Assembly (NCBI RefSeq): GCF_025630775.1
Contig: NZ_JAOSZE010000021.1
Span: 62,001-126,000 of the forward strand
Length of the DNA stretch: 64,000 nt
Direction: 5' to 3'
From: Actinoplanes sp. KI2
Lineage (GTDB): Bacteria; Actinomycetota; Actinomycetes; Mycobacteriales; Micromonosporaceae
Numbering within the stretch: position 1 is the stretch's first letter; each line of letters opens with the position of its first letter. This document shows positions 33,228 through 43,482 of the stretch, in pieces. The notes beneath the pieces are model-generated. The model was not told where the DNA came from. It saw only the letters and a list, made by a program, of their open reading frames with translations, and did not search any database. The position numbers were made by a program, and so were the translations under genes.

Positions 33228-34250
33228 ATGCAGCAGCGACCGCTCGGCCGAAGCGGGCTGGCGGTCTCCCGGCTCGCCCTCGGCACCATGACGTGGGGAC
33301 GTGACACCGACCCCGATGATGCCGCTGCCCAGCTCAAGTTCTATCTGGAGGCCGGCGGCACCACGATCGACACCGCCGACGTGTACGGCGACGGGGACGC
33401 CGAGCTGGTGATCGGCTCGCTGCTCGACCACCTGGTGCCGCGGGACGAGGTGGTGATCGCCACCAAGGCCGGCCTGACTCCGCACGGTTACCGCCGCCGG
33501 GACGGGTCGCGGGGCAACCTGCTGCGCTCGCTGGACGCGTCGCTGCGCCGGCTCGGCACCGACTACGTCGACCTGTGGCAGGTCCACGGGTACGACGCGG
33601 CCACCCCGCTGGAGGAGACCCTGGCCGCGCTCGACCACGCGGTGAGCAGCGGCCGGGTGCGCTACGTGGGCGTCTCCAACTTCGCCGCCTGGCAGACCAC
33701 CCGGGCCGCGACCTGGCAGGCGGCCTACCCGGGCCGGGCGCCGATCGTCGCCGCCCAGATGGAGTATTCCCTGCTCGAGCGGGGCATCGAGCGCGAGCTG
33801 CTGCCCGCCTCGGCGGCCCTCGGGGTAGGCGTGCTGGCCTGGTCGCCGCTGGGCCGGGGCGTGCTGACCGGCAAGTACCGCAACGGCCGGCCGATCGACT
33901 CGCGGGCGGCCACCGAGCACCTGGCGCCCTTCGTGCAGACCTACCTGGAGCCGCGCAGCTCGAGCATCGTGCAGGCGGTGGTGACCGCGGCGGCCGGGCT
34001 CGGCGTGTCGCCGCTCGAGGTGGCCATCGCCTGGGTGCGCGATCGGCCTGGGGTGGCGGCGCCGATCCTGGGGGCGCGCACCGCCGGTCAGCTGCAGGGG
34101 GCGCTGCTGAGCGAGGAGCTGACGCTGCCGGCCGAGATCGCGGTGGCGCTCGACGACGTGTCGGCCCTCGACCTGGGGTATCCGGAGCGAGAAGGCGTGG
34201 GATACCCCGGCCCGGAGGGTGGCGACACGCCGGTCAGCGGCGCATATTAG
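33228..34250 (+). CDS. Aldo/keto reductase
   Basis: The 340-residue TIM-barrel oxidoreductase has the full AKR tetrad: Asp48 and Tyr53 in TIDTADVYG, Lys80 in VIATKAG and His120 in LWQVHGYD. NADPH-binding motifs (VGVSNFAAWQ, WSPLGRGVLTGKY and APILGARTAGQL) follow in order. The last 25 residues (REGVGYPGPEGGDTPVSGAY) are unusual and probably disordered. Divergent from the LLM gene; the DUF5703 gene starts 5 bases after its stop. Physiological substrate unknown. Confidence 0.93.
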   Translation: MQQRPLGRSGLAVSRLALGTMTWGRDTDPDDAAAQLKFYLEAGGTTIDTADVYGDGDAELVIGSLLDHLVPRDEVVIATKAGLTPHGYRRRDGSRGNLLRSLDASLRRLGTDYVDLWQVHGYDAATPLEETLAALDHAVSSGRVRYVGVSNFAAWQTTRAATWQAAYPGRAPIVAAQMEYSLLERGIERELLPASAALGVGVLAWSPLGRGVLTGKYRNGRPIDSRAATEHLAPFVQTYLEPRSSSIVQAVVTAAAGLGVSPLEVAIAWVRDRPGVAAPILGARTAGQLQGALLSEELTLPAEIAVALDDVSALDLGYPEREGVGYPGPEGGDTPVSGAY

Positions 34251-34255
34251 ACGCC

Positions 34256-34447
34256 ATGGACTACGAATACGCGCCGCTGCGGTTGCCTTCGAATGTCGAC
34301 AAGTTGACCGCGGCGGCGCAGCTCGCCATCCAGGCGGAGTTCTCCGGTTGGGAGCTCGCCCGGGTCCAGCTCTTCCGGGACGGGACCCGCAAGGTGATGC
34401 TCCGCCGCAGAATCCAGGCCACCCCGCAGCCGGGTCTCAGCTACTAG
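34256..34447 (+). CDS. DUF5703-like small protein
   Basis: A 63-residue basic protein (MDYEYAPLRLPSNVDKLTAA at the start; RVQLFRDGTRKVMLRRRIQ near the end), matching from memory the actinobacterial DUF5703 family. It reads as a helix followed by a beta hairpin. It begins 5 bases after the aldo/keto reductase stop and is probably co-transcribed. Function unknown. Confidence 0.8.
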   Translation: MDYEYAPLRLPSNVDKLTAAAQLAIQAEFSGWELARVQLFRDGTRKVMLRRRIQATPQPGLSY

Positions 34448-34466
34448 AGACCCGGCTGCGTGGTTG

Positions 34467-34700
34467 AGCGGGGTGTGTCCGCGGAAAGCGCGGACCGGAA
34501 CCACTCCGCTATGCCTGCTCCGGGGCCGAGCCCCGGAGACCCCAAGCGGGGTGGGTCCGCGGAAAGCGCGGACCGGAACCACTCCGCTATGCCTGCTCCG
34601 GGGCCGAGCCCCGGAGACCCCAAGCGGGGTGTGTCCGCGGAAAGCGCGGACCGGAACCACTCCGCTATGCCTGCTCCGGGGCCGAGCCCCGGAGACCCCA
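34467..34700. repeat. Three 78-bp repeats, each with two strong hairpins
   Basis: Near-identical units start at 34467, 34545 and 34623. Each holds a 7-bp stem GTCCGCG-gaaag-CGCGGAC and an 8-bp stem CTCCGGGG-ccgag-CCCCGGAG, giving six hairpins in 234 bases. The array fills the convergent gap between the DUF5703 gene and the acidic-protein gene. No gene is assigned here, although 78 bp keeps all frames open. Confidence 0.92.
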
Positions 34701-34717
34701 CGGTGCGGTGGTCGCGG

Positions 34718-35389
34718 TCAGTGGTTGTGACCGGCGTGGTCCTCTTCCTCGTCGGGGAGGAACGGGTGCTCGTCGAGGCGGCCTACCAGCAGGTCACCCT
34801 CGCGCGGCTGGAACGGGCCGTCGCCGTCGGAGTCCTCGAAGGCCTCCAGGTCGAGCGGCTCGCCGATCTCGCTCACGGTCAGCAGGCCGTCGAGCGGCTC
34901 CAGCTCGGGCACGTCCAGCGACGCCAGTGAGCCGTCGCCGGCCTGCAGCAGTTCGAGCACGGCCTCGCCGACCGTCTCCACCGGGCCGGCGTCCTCATCG
35001 TCGGGCACCGAGTTGCGCCGGGCCACGTCGGCCACCCGCAGCAGCGCGCCGACGCTGGGCACCCGGTAGTCGCGGCGCTGCCGCACCGAGACCACCTGCG
35101 GGTACGGGTCGGTCGACTCGGCCGCGTCGAAGCCGTCCACGCCCAGGCCGAAGCGCTGGTCGGCCTCGTCCGGGTCGATCGACTCCACGTCCCAGGGCGT
35201 GACCTCGCCGTACGCGTCGAGCAGCTTCTCGTCGTAGGCGAAGGAGGCGTTGTTCAGGGCGACGTACGCCTGCCAGACGTCGTCGTCGTCGATGCGGCCG
35301 GCGGCCGCCTTGACCGCCGCGAGGTGTGCCCGCGCCGCCGCCACGACCTCGTCGAGAGCGGCGTCGAGCTCGGCGTTCTGGTCGGTCAT
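34718..35389 (-). CDS. Acidic conserved hypothetical protein
   Basis: This 223-residue protein is strongly acidic. The N-terminal half is helical (DAALDEVVAAARAHLAAVKA, then VWQAYVALNNASFAYDEKLL), and the middle contains RQRRDYRVPSVGALLRVAD. The C-terminus is Asp/Glu-rich, ending EEEDHAGHNH, which could bind metal. No enzyme motif is seen. GGAAGGAC precedes ATG 35389. It sits 18 bases after the M20 peptidase gene on the same strand, so they are probably an operon. Similar actinobacterial genes have been labelled primosomal protein, which I would not endorse from sequence. Confidence 0.75.
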   Translation of the reverse strand: MTDQNAELDAALDEVVAAARAHLAAVKAAAGRIDDDDVWQAYVALNNASFAYDEKLLDAYGEVTPWDVESIDPDEADQRFGLGVDGFDAAESTDPYPQVVSVRQRRDYRVPSVGALLRVADVARRNSVPDDEDAGPVETVGEAVLELLQAGDGSLASLDVPELEPLDGLLTVSEIGEPLDLEAFEDSDGDGPFQPREGDLLVGRLDEHPFLPDEEEDHAGHNH

Positions 35390-35407
35390 TTATGGGTCCT
35401 TCCGGGA

Positions 35408-36715
35408 TCAGCTGGTACGAAGCAGTCGGTCGAGCACACGCACGCCGAACTTTAGTCCCTCCACCGGAACCCGCTCGTCGATGCCGTGGAACAGCGCGGC
35501 GAAGTTGAGATCGGGCGGCAGGCGCAGCGGCGCGAAGCCGAAGCAGCGGATGCCGAGGGTGGCGAACGCCTTCGCGTCGGTGCCGCCGGACATCAGGTAG
35601 GGCACCGTGCGGGCGCCCGGGTCCTCGGCGCGCAGTGCGGCGCCCATCGCGTCGACCAGCGGGCCGCCGAACTCCGTCTCCACGGCCGGCTGCTGGTGGT
35701 TGTGCTCGATCTCGACGTCCGGGCCGATCACCTCGCGCAGCTCGGCGAGGAACGACTCGGCCTGGCCGGGCAGCGTACGGCAGTCGATGGTGGCCGACGC
35801 CCGCCCGGGGATGACGTTGTCCTTGTAGCCGGCCTCGAGCCGGGTCGGGTTGGCGGTGTTGCGGATGGTGGCGCCGATCAGGTTGGCGATCGGGCCGAGC
35901 TTGGCCACCGCGACCTCGGGATCGTCCGGGTCGATGTCGATGTGCAGCGCGTCGCCGACCCGCAGCAGGAACTCGCGCACGGTCGGGGTGACCACCACCG
36001 GGAAGCGGTGCCGGCCGACCCGGGCGACCGCCTCGGCGAGCGCCGTCACGGCGTTGTCGTCGTGGATGAACGAGCCGTGCCCCGGCCGGCCGGTCGCGTG
36101 CAGGCGCAGCCAGTCGAGCCCCTTCTCCGCCGTCTGGACCAGATAGAGACGAAGATCATCATTCACCGTGTACGAGTACCCGCCGACCTCGCCGATCGCC
36201 TCCGTGCAGCCGTCGAGCAGATCGCGGTGCTTCTCGACGAGGAAGCCCGACCCGTACGCCATCCCCGCCTCCTCGTCGGCGGTGAACGCCAGCACGACGT
36301 CGCGCGGGGGAACGTAGCCGACCCGGCTCCACTCCCGGACCACGGCCAGGATCATGGCGTCGAAGTCCTTCATGTCGATCGCGCCGCGGCCCCAGAGGTA
36401 GCCGTCCTTCTCCTCCCCGGAGAACGGGTCGACCGACCACTCCCGCGGATCGGCCGGGACCACGTCGAGGTGGCCGTGCACCAGCAGGGCGCCGCGGCTG
36501 CGGTCGGCGCCGGGGATGCGGGCGACCAGGTTGGCCCGGCGGGGCGCGGACTCGTGCAGCTCGTAGGTGATGCCCGCCTCGTCGAGCAGCGCCGCCACGT
36601 GCTCGGCGGCGACCCGTTCCCCGACGGTCGTGTCCTGGTCGCCGGTGTTGGTGGTGTCGATGCGCAGCAGGTCACGGCAGATGGTCGTGACCTCGTCGGC
36701 GGCGGTGGTCTCCAT
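35408..36715 (-). CDS. M20-family zinc metallopeptidase
   Basis: The 435-residue protein is an M20/M25/M40 amidohydrolase. Metal ligands are recognisable: His in LLVHGHLDVVPAD, Asp in GRGAIDMKDFDA and the Glu-Glu pair in LAFTADEEAGMAYGSG; the dimerisation-domain His is in TGRPGHGSFIHDDN, and the C-terminal ligand His is in FAALFHGIDERVPVEGL. ATG 36715 follows AAGGGGCG. Such enzymes act as dipeptidases, deacylases or DapE-like succinylases; DapE-2 type genes lie near mshC in mycobacteria. The exact substrate is not predictable. Confidence 0.93.
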   Translation of the reverse strand: METTAADEVTTICRDLLRIDTTNTGDQDTTVGERVAAEHVAALLDEAGITYELHESAPRRANLVARIPGADRSRGALLVHGHLDVVPADPREWSVDPFSGEEKDGYLWGRGAIDMKDFDAMILAVVREWSRVGYVPPRDVVLAFTADEEAGMAYGSGFLVEKHRDLLDGCTEAIGEVGGYSYTVNDDLRLYLVQTAEKGLDWLRLHATGRPGHGSFIHDDNAVTALAEAVARVGRHRFPVVVTPTVREFLLRVGDALHIDIDPDDPEVAVAKLGPIANLIGATIRNTANPTRLEAGYKDNVIPGRASATIDCRTLPGQAESFLAELREVIGPDVEIEHNHQQPAVETEFGGPLVDAMGAALRAEDPGARTVPYLMSGGTDAKAFATLGIRCFGFAPLRLPPDLNFAALFHGIDERVPVEGLKFGVRVLDRLLRTS

Positions 36716-36769
36716 CGCCCCTTCTTACCAGGTGTTTGATAAATCCCCGGCTCGGGTACCGGCGGGCCC

Positions 36770-37324
36770 GTGTCGTCAGTGAATCTTCCCCCGCTCCCCC
36801 CGGTCGGCGGCGAGGCCACCGGCCGCAACGTGCTGGACGTCCTGTCCGAGCAGCATCGCGACCTGCTCGCGCTGTGCGACCGGCTGGGCGAGGACCCCCG
36901 GGTGACCGACGTCCTGGTCGCCGAGCTGTCCCGGCATCTGTCGGCCGAGGAGCAGTACCTCTACCCCGCCCTGTGCCAGGCGGTCCCCGGCGGGGAGGAT
37001 CTTGCCGCGCGGGAGCTGGCCGAGGACCACCAGCTGCTGCTTCTGATGAAAAATCCCGGCAAGGACCTGATCGCGGCCGTACGCCGGCACGTGGCGGCGG
37101 ACACCGAGGAGCTCTTCCCCGTGCTGGCGCAGATGGTCCCGATCGACGACCTGATCCGCCTCGGCAACCGGGTGGAGACCGCCGAGGAGGCCGCACCGAC
37201 CCGGCCGCACCCGAGGACCCCGTCCACCCCGCCGTGGAACAAGGTCGTCGATCCGGCGGTCGCGGTGGTCGACAAATTGCGCGACGCGGTGACCGGACGC
37301 ACGACGTACCTCAGCGATTTATGA
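36770..37324 (+). CDS. Hemerythrin HHE domain protein
   Basis: The 184-residue protein has an HHE four-helix domain with likely di-iron ligands: His in VLSEQHRDLL, His and Glu in SRHLSAEEQYLYP, His in ELAEDHQLLL, and His and Glu in RRHVAADTEELFP. Such proteins sense or store oxygen or nitric oxide, or handle iron. A Pro/Thr-rich C-terminal tail of about 45 residues follows. The start is GTG 36770; GTG 36779 is possible. It is divergent from the M20 gene and followed after 100 bases by a LysR gene on the same strand. Confidence 0.9.
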   Translation: MSSVNLPPLPPVGGEATGRNVLDVLSEQHRDLLALCDRLGEDPRVTDVLVAELSRHLSAEEQYLYPALCQAVPGGEDLAARELAEDHQLLLLMKNPGKDLIAAVRRHVAADTEELFPVLAQMVPIDDLIRLGNRVETAEEAAPTRPHPRTPSTPPWNKVVDPAVAVVDKLRDAVTGRTTYLSDL

Positions 37325-37424
37325 CGTTACCGCCGGGTTCGTTAACCGATTTGTCACAAGTGTTGGATCTTTCACCAGGCAGCAGGGCTAGCCTTCGATG
37401 TCGTAAAGGTCCTAACGTCACGCT

Positions 37425-38417
37425 ATGAACCTGGAGCTGCGTCACCTCAAGGTCGTCGTCGCCATCGCGGAGACCGGCAGCGTGACCAAGGCGGCGTCGC
37501 AGCTCGGACTCGCCCAGCCGGCCCTGACCGCGCAGCTGCAGCGGATCGAGCGCACGCTGGGCGGCCCGCTGTTCGAGCGCGACCGCCGCGGCGCCCGCCC
37601 CACCGCCCTCGGCGAGCTGGTCCTCTCCCGCGCCCGCGTGCTGCTGCCGGCCATGAAGGGCCTGCAGGACGAGGCGGCGCGGCTGGCCGGTGCGGCCGGC
37701 GCCGAGGAGATGAGCCGCTACCGGATCGGCGCGATCGGCGGCCCGGTCCTCGCCGGCCTGGTGAACCGGCTGTCGATGGCCCAGCCGGACGCCCAGATCA
37801 CCACCCACGCGTCGTACTGGGTCGACGAGCTGGCCACCATGGTCCTCGCGGGCAAGCTCGACTACGCGCAGGTCGGCGTGTGCGGCGACGCGATCCCCTC
37901 GGCCGACTACGGCCTGTTCTGGCAGACCATCGCGGTCGACGCGGTAAGCGTGCTGATGCCCGAGGACCACCCGCACACCAAGGACGTCGACGTCGACCTG
38001 GCCGAACTGGCCGACGAGCAGTGGGTCGGCTCGACCGGCGACGGTTGCCTGGCCGACTGCTTCGCGGCCGCCTGCGCCCGGGCCGGCTTCACCCCGCGCC
38101 GGGTGCTCGAGACCGACGTGCGCAGCTGCGTGGACATGGTCGAGTCGGGGCTGGCCGTGGGCCTGTGTCAGCCGACCTTCCGCCCGCCGGCCGGGCTCAC
38201 CCACCGGCCGATGCGCGGCGCGCCGCTGCGCTGGCGCCAGGTGCTGGGCTGGCACCCCGACTCGCCCGCCGCGCGCAGCGCGCCACGGCTGATCGAGATG
38301 GCGCGGGAGGCGTACCACGAGGCCGTCAACCGCAACCCGATGTACGTGGAGTGGATGGCCGACCACCCGCAGCTCGGCGAGACGCCGGACGCGCTGGCCC
38401 CGCTCAGCGGTCGCTGA
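37425..38417 (+). CDS. LysR-family transcriptional regulator
   Basis: The 330-residue protein has an N-terminal LysR winged HTH (LRHLKVVVAIAETGSVTKAA, then SQLGLAQPALTAQLQRIERTL) at about 5-65 and a periplasmic-binding-protein-like effector domain with EQWVGSTGDGCLADCF and VESGLAVGLCQPTF. Three Cys in the effector domain (VCGDAI, DGCLADC) might give redox sensitivity, which is speculation. Its stop codon lies inside a perfect terminator stem. The target genes are not evident; the hemerythrin gene just upstream is a candidate. Confidence 0.92.
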   Translation: MNLELRHLKVVVAIAETGSVTKAASQLGLAQPALTAQLQRIERTLGGPLFERDRRGARPTALGELVLSRARVLLPAMKGLQDEAARLAGAAGAEEMSRYRIGAIGGPVLAGLVNRLSMAQPDAQITTHASYWVDELATMVLAGKLDYAQVGVCGDAIPSADYGLFWQTIAVDAVSVLMPEDHPHTKDVDVDLAELADEQWVGSTGDGCLADCFAAACARAGFTPRRVLETDVRSCVDMVESGLAVGLCQPTFRPPAGLTHRPMRGAPLRWRQVLGWHPDSPAARSAPRLIEMAREAYHEAVNRNPMYVEWMADHPQLGETPDALAPLSGR

Positions 38418-38425
38418 GCGGGGCC
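38396..38425. terminator. Bidirectional terminator of 13-bp perfect stem
   Basis: GGCCCCGCTCAGC and GCTGAGCGGGGCC pair perfectly around a GGTC loop. The LysR stop codon is within the right arm, and the clp gene stop on the other strand is 11 bases further. Confidence 0.9.
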
Positions 38426-38435
38426 CTGCTTTGTC

Positions 38436-40955
<2,520 letters not shown>

Positions 40956-41063
40956 AAGTCTTCTTCTCTCCTGATACCTAGCTCGTGTGCGGTCGGCTTA
41001 CCCGCCCCGCACGCCCCCTATCAGCGACCCTCGACATAGATTGATTCCCAGATCTCACAGAAA

Positions 41064-41084
41064 CTTGATATGGGGAGACTCAAC
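41064..41084. promoter_or_regulatory. HAIR-like (HspR) element
   Basis: CTTGATA-N7-ACTCAAC matches 11 of 14 positions of the HspR-associated inverted repeat CTTGAGT-N7-ACTCAAG, with the correct spacing. It lies 109 bases upstream of the ClpC-like gene and just before the divergent PIN-like gene. Confidence 0.5.
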
Positions 41085-41088
41085 TCTC

Positions 41089-41472
41089 ATGACGACCGTA
41101 CCGCTCGTGATCGTCGACGGGGCCAACGTCGTCGGATCCGTCCCCGACGGATGGTGGCGCGACCGGGCCGGCGCGGCGATCCGGCTCCGCGACCGCCTGG
41201 CGGCGGTGCCACCGGCCGGCCTGCCGGACATTCCGGGCCCCGTCGAGGTCACCCTGGTCGTCGAGGGCAAGGCCAGGGACATCCCGCAGGCCGACAACGG
41301 GGTACGGGTGGAGCGCGCGACCGGCTCCGGGGACGACAAGATCGCCGATCTCGTACGGGTGGCCGCCCGCACCCGCCGGACCGTGGTCGTCACCGCCGAC
41401 CGCGGGCTGCGCGAACGGGTCCTCGCCCTCGGCGGCGAGGTGCGGGGCCCGTCCAGCGTCCCCCGGCGATAG
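41089..41472 (+). CDS. PIN/NYN-like nuclease-fold protein
   Basis: The 127-residue protein starts VPLVIVDGANVVGSVPDGWW, the acidic first motif of PIN/NYN ribonucleases, and has SGDDKIADLVRVAARTRRTV followed by VVTADRGLRERV, which supplies the later acidic residues. Such single-domain proteins may cut RNA; activity is not proven. ATG 41089 overlaps the HAIR-like element region and has GGGGAG about 10 bases upstream. Divergent from the ClpC-like gene. Confidence 0.85.
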   Translation: MTTVPLVIVDGANVVGSVPDGWWRDRAGAAIRLRDRLAAVPPAGLPDIPGPVEVTLVVEGKARDIPQADNGVRVERATGSGDDKIADLVRVAARTRRTVVVTADRGLRERVLALGGEVRGPSSVPRR

Positions 41473-41481
41473 GCTGTCGCG

Positions 41482-41577
41482 GTGACCTTGGCTTGCTTGC
41501 TGGCGCTTGCCTACTGGGTCACGCCCGACCTCCCGCTCTACGGCAACGACCACGATCGCGGCGACTTCGCTCCCTGA
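41482..41577 (+). CDS. Possible 31-residue leader peptide before the MFS gene
   Basis: GTG 41482 opens a 31-codon frame: a hydrophobic start (TLACLLALAYWVTPDLPLY) and a polar end (GNDHDRGDFAP). It begins 9 bases after the PIN-like stop and ends 58 bases before the MFS start. AGG lies about 9 bases upstream. It may be a small membrane peptide or regulatory leader, or chance. Confidence 0.3.
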   Translation: MTLACLLALAYWVTPDLPLYGNDHDRGDFAP

Positions 41578-41635
41578 CCGCTCCCGGCCCCACCCCATCC
41601 CCCTTTCTCTTCTCCTCAGCCGGGAGTCCCACGTC

Positions 41636-42796
41636 ATGCCCACCGCCTCCGCGGTCCTGCGCGCACCCCAGGTGCCCGTCGTTCTCATCGCCAGCCAGAT
41701 CGGCCGCCTGCCGCTCGCCGCCGCTCCCCTGGCCCTGCTGCTCCACGCGCGACAGTCCGTCAGCCTCGCCGTCGCCGGCATCGTCGTCGCCGTCTTCACC
41801 GCCGGCATGGCCGCCGGCGCCCCCGTCCTGGCCCGCTCGGTCGACCGGTGGCGGCAACCCCCCGTCCTGTACGCCTCCGCGTCGCTCTCCGCCGCCGGCT
41901 ACCTGATCGCCGCGTTCAGCACGGGCCGGCCCGCGCCGCTGCTGGCCGGCGCGGCCCTGGCGGGCCTCGGCACCCCGCCCCTGGAGGCCTGCCTGCGCGC
42001 GCTCTGGCCCGACCTGGTGCCGGCCGCCGACATCACCGCCGCGTACGCGCTCGACATCGCCCTGCAGGAAGTCATCTTCGTGGCCGGCCCCCTGGTCACC
42101 CTGGCCGCCACGGCGGCTGCCGGCCCCACGGCCGCCCTGCTCACCGCGGCCGCCCTCCAGCTGGGCGGGGTGGCCGCCTTCGCCAACGCTCCCGTCGTAC
42201 GCGGCTGGCGCGGCGGCGACGTCGGCGTCCGGCACTGGGCCGGCCCGCTGCGGATCCCCCGCCTGGTCGTCCTGGTCCTGGGCGTGGCCTGCACCGGCGC
42301 CGCCGTCGGCAGCATTCCGGTGGTGCTGACCGGCTACGCCGAGGCGTCCGGCGACCGCGGCCTGACCGGCTGGCTGCTGGCCTGCCAGGCCATGGGCGCG
42401 CTGGCCGGCGGCCTGCTCTACACCCGAGCCAGGCCCGGCGGCCCGTCCCGCCTGCCGCTGCTGGCCGGGTGTTTCGCGCTCGGCTACCTCCCGTTGCTGC
42501 TGGTGCCCGCGCCCGGCTGGATGGCCCTGCTGCAGGCGATCAGCGGTGTCGGGCTGCCCCCGCTGCTGACGGCGTGCTTCCTGGCGGCGGACCGGCTGGC
42601 CCCACCGGGCACGGCCGTCGAGGCCTTCGCCTGGATCTTCACGGCTTTTACGGTCGGCAGCGCGACGGGGGCGGCGGTGGCGGGGCCGCTCACGGACGTG
42701 AGCGTGCGCACGGGGTTCGCGTTCGCCCCGATCGCGGCGCTGTTCGCGGTCGTCGCGATGGGGGTGGTCGCCTACTCCCGCTCTGTACCGGCCTGA
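41636..42796 (+). CDS. MFS-type transporter
   Basis: The 386-residue protein has about twelve hydrophobic segments in two halves and the short cytoplasmic loop motif ARSVDRWRQPPVL after the second segment, as in the major facilitator superfamily. Examples of spans are LAVAGIVVAVFTAGMAAGAP and ALLTAAALQLGGVAAFANAP. GGGAG stands about 9 bases before ATG 41636. No regulator is adjacent. It resembles sugar- or drug-efflux-type MFS proteins, but the substrate cannot be told. Confidence 0.9.
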   Translation: MPTASAVLRAPQVPVVLIASQIGRLPLAAAPLALLLHARQSVSLAVAGIVVAVFTAGMAAGAPVLARSVDRWRQPPVLYASASLSAAGYLIAAFSTGRPAPLLAGAALAGLGTPPLEACLRALWPDLVPAADITAAYALDIALQEVIFVAGPLVTLAATAAAGPTAALLTAAALQLGGVAAFANAPVVRGWRGGDVGVRHWAGPLRIPRLVVLVLGVACTGAAVGSIPVVLTGYAEASGDRGLTGWLLACQAMGALAGGLLYTRARPGGPSRLPLLAGCFALGYLPLLLVPAPGWMALLQAISGVGLPPLLTACFLAADRLAPPGTAVEAFAWIFTAFTVGSATGAAVAGPLTDVSVRTGFAFAPIAALFAVVAMGVVAYSRSVPA

Positions 42797-42946
42797 CACG
42801 GGTCGGCCGCCCGTGTGGTTGGGGCGGTCTGGGGCGTGCCCGCTGGGCGCCCGCTCCGGACGACTTCGGGGGCCTGTCCACATGCACGTCGGGCAGTGGC
42901 AGCTCTCCGCTCGGCCGCCGGGGTTGGCGCTCTCCGTGTGCCCGCC

Positions 42947-43060
42947 GGGCAATCGCGCCGCTCCGGGCAATCGCGGCCCACCGCGCGGCCGCCGGGCAAT
43001 CGCGGCCCACCGCGTGGCCGCGGGCAATCGCGGCCCTTCGCGTAGCCGCCGGGCCGTCGC
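42947..43060. repeat. 29-bp tandem array
   Basis: Units beginning gggcaatcgcggccc start at about 42947, 42965, 42994, 43022 and (degenerate) 43051, with spacing mostly 28-29 bases. Confidence 0.7.
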
Positions 43061-43128
43061 GCACCGGCCGAGGTGCGCCGTCGTCCTCGCCGCGGATGCC
43101 GTAGCACATGTCCTGGTGATCACGTGGC

Positions 43129-43154
43129 GTTTCCACAGAATCTCGTTGTCCACA
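43129..43154. promoter_or_regulatory. DnaA-box-like pair
   Basis: TTGTCCACA at 43146-43154 is the consensus actinobacterial DnaA box; GTTTCCACA at 43129-43137 is a two-mismatch relative 17 bases away in the same orientation. CTGTCCACA at 42874 is a third candidate. There is no dnaA or dnaN nearby, so this is not oriC. Confidence 0.4.
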
Positions 43155-43224
43155 GAGCACCCGGCCTCGTCCGCGCAACATCGCGATTTCTTCGTCAGAA
43201 TGACCGACGGGGGCACCCCCTGGG

Positions 43225-43437
43225 AGGGCGGGCTTGGTGGGCGGGCTTGGTGGGCGGGCTTGGTGGGCGGGCTCGGCAGGCGGGCTCGGCAGGCGGGCTC
43301 GGCAGGCGGGCTCGACAGGCGGGCTCGACAGGCGAGCTCGACAGGCGAGCTCGACAGGCGAGCTCGACAGGCGGGCCCGGCAGGCGGGCTCGACAGGCGG
43401 GCTCGACAGGCGAGCGCAACGGGCACGACAGACGAGC
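43225..43437. repeat. 13-bp tandem array, about 16 copies
   Basis: Units of the form ggcgggctcggca / ggcgggctcgaca / ggcgagctcgaca repeat head to tail with point variants in clusters, the pattern expected from local duplication of neighbouring units. Confidence 0.9.
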
Positions 43438-43482
43438 ACGACAGACCTTGAATCCGTGATCATCGGGGCTGGTTGGCGCTGC

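Larger units (their letters stand above)
42797..43482. other. Intergenic region with two tandem arrays and DnaA-box-like sites
   Basis: This 686-base gap between convergent MFS and AraC-type genes holds a 29-bp array (about 42947-43060), a less GC-rich middle with DnaA-box-like sites, and a 13-bp array (about 43225-43437). No credible gene is present: 13 is not a multiple of 3, so every frame through the array is open by construction. Confidence 0.7.

Noticed and set aside
34460..34930. Plus-strand frame encoding three SAESADRNHSAMPAPGPSPG repeats.
   Set aside because: It runs into the antisense of the acidic-protein gene and lacks a credible start; the DNA-level hairpins explain the conservation better.
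42947..43060. CRISPR-like appearance of the 29-bp repeats.
   Set aside because: Units abut each other without unique spacers, and no cas genes are present.
43129..43154. Reading the DnaA-box-like pair as the chromosomal origin.
   Set aside because: No dnaA, dnaN, rpmH or cluster of many boxes is nearby.
43225..43437. Open frames through the 13-bp array that look like an Arg/Gly repeat protein on both strands.
   Set aside because: The unit length is not a multiple of three and all frames are open, so openness carries no information.
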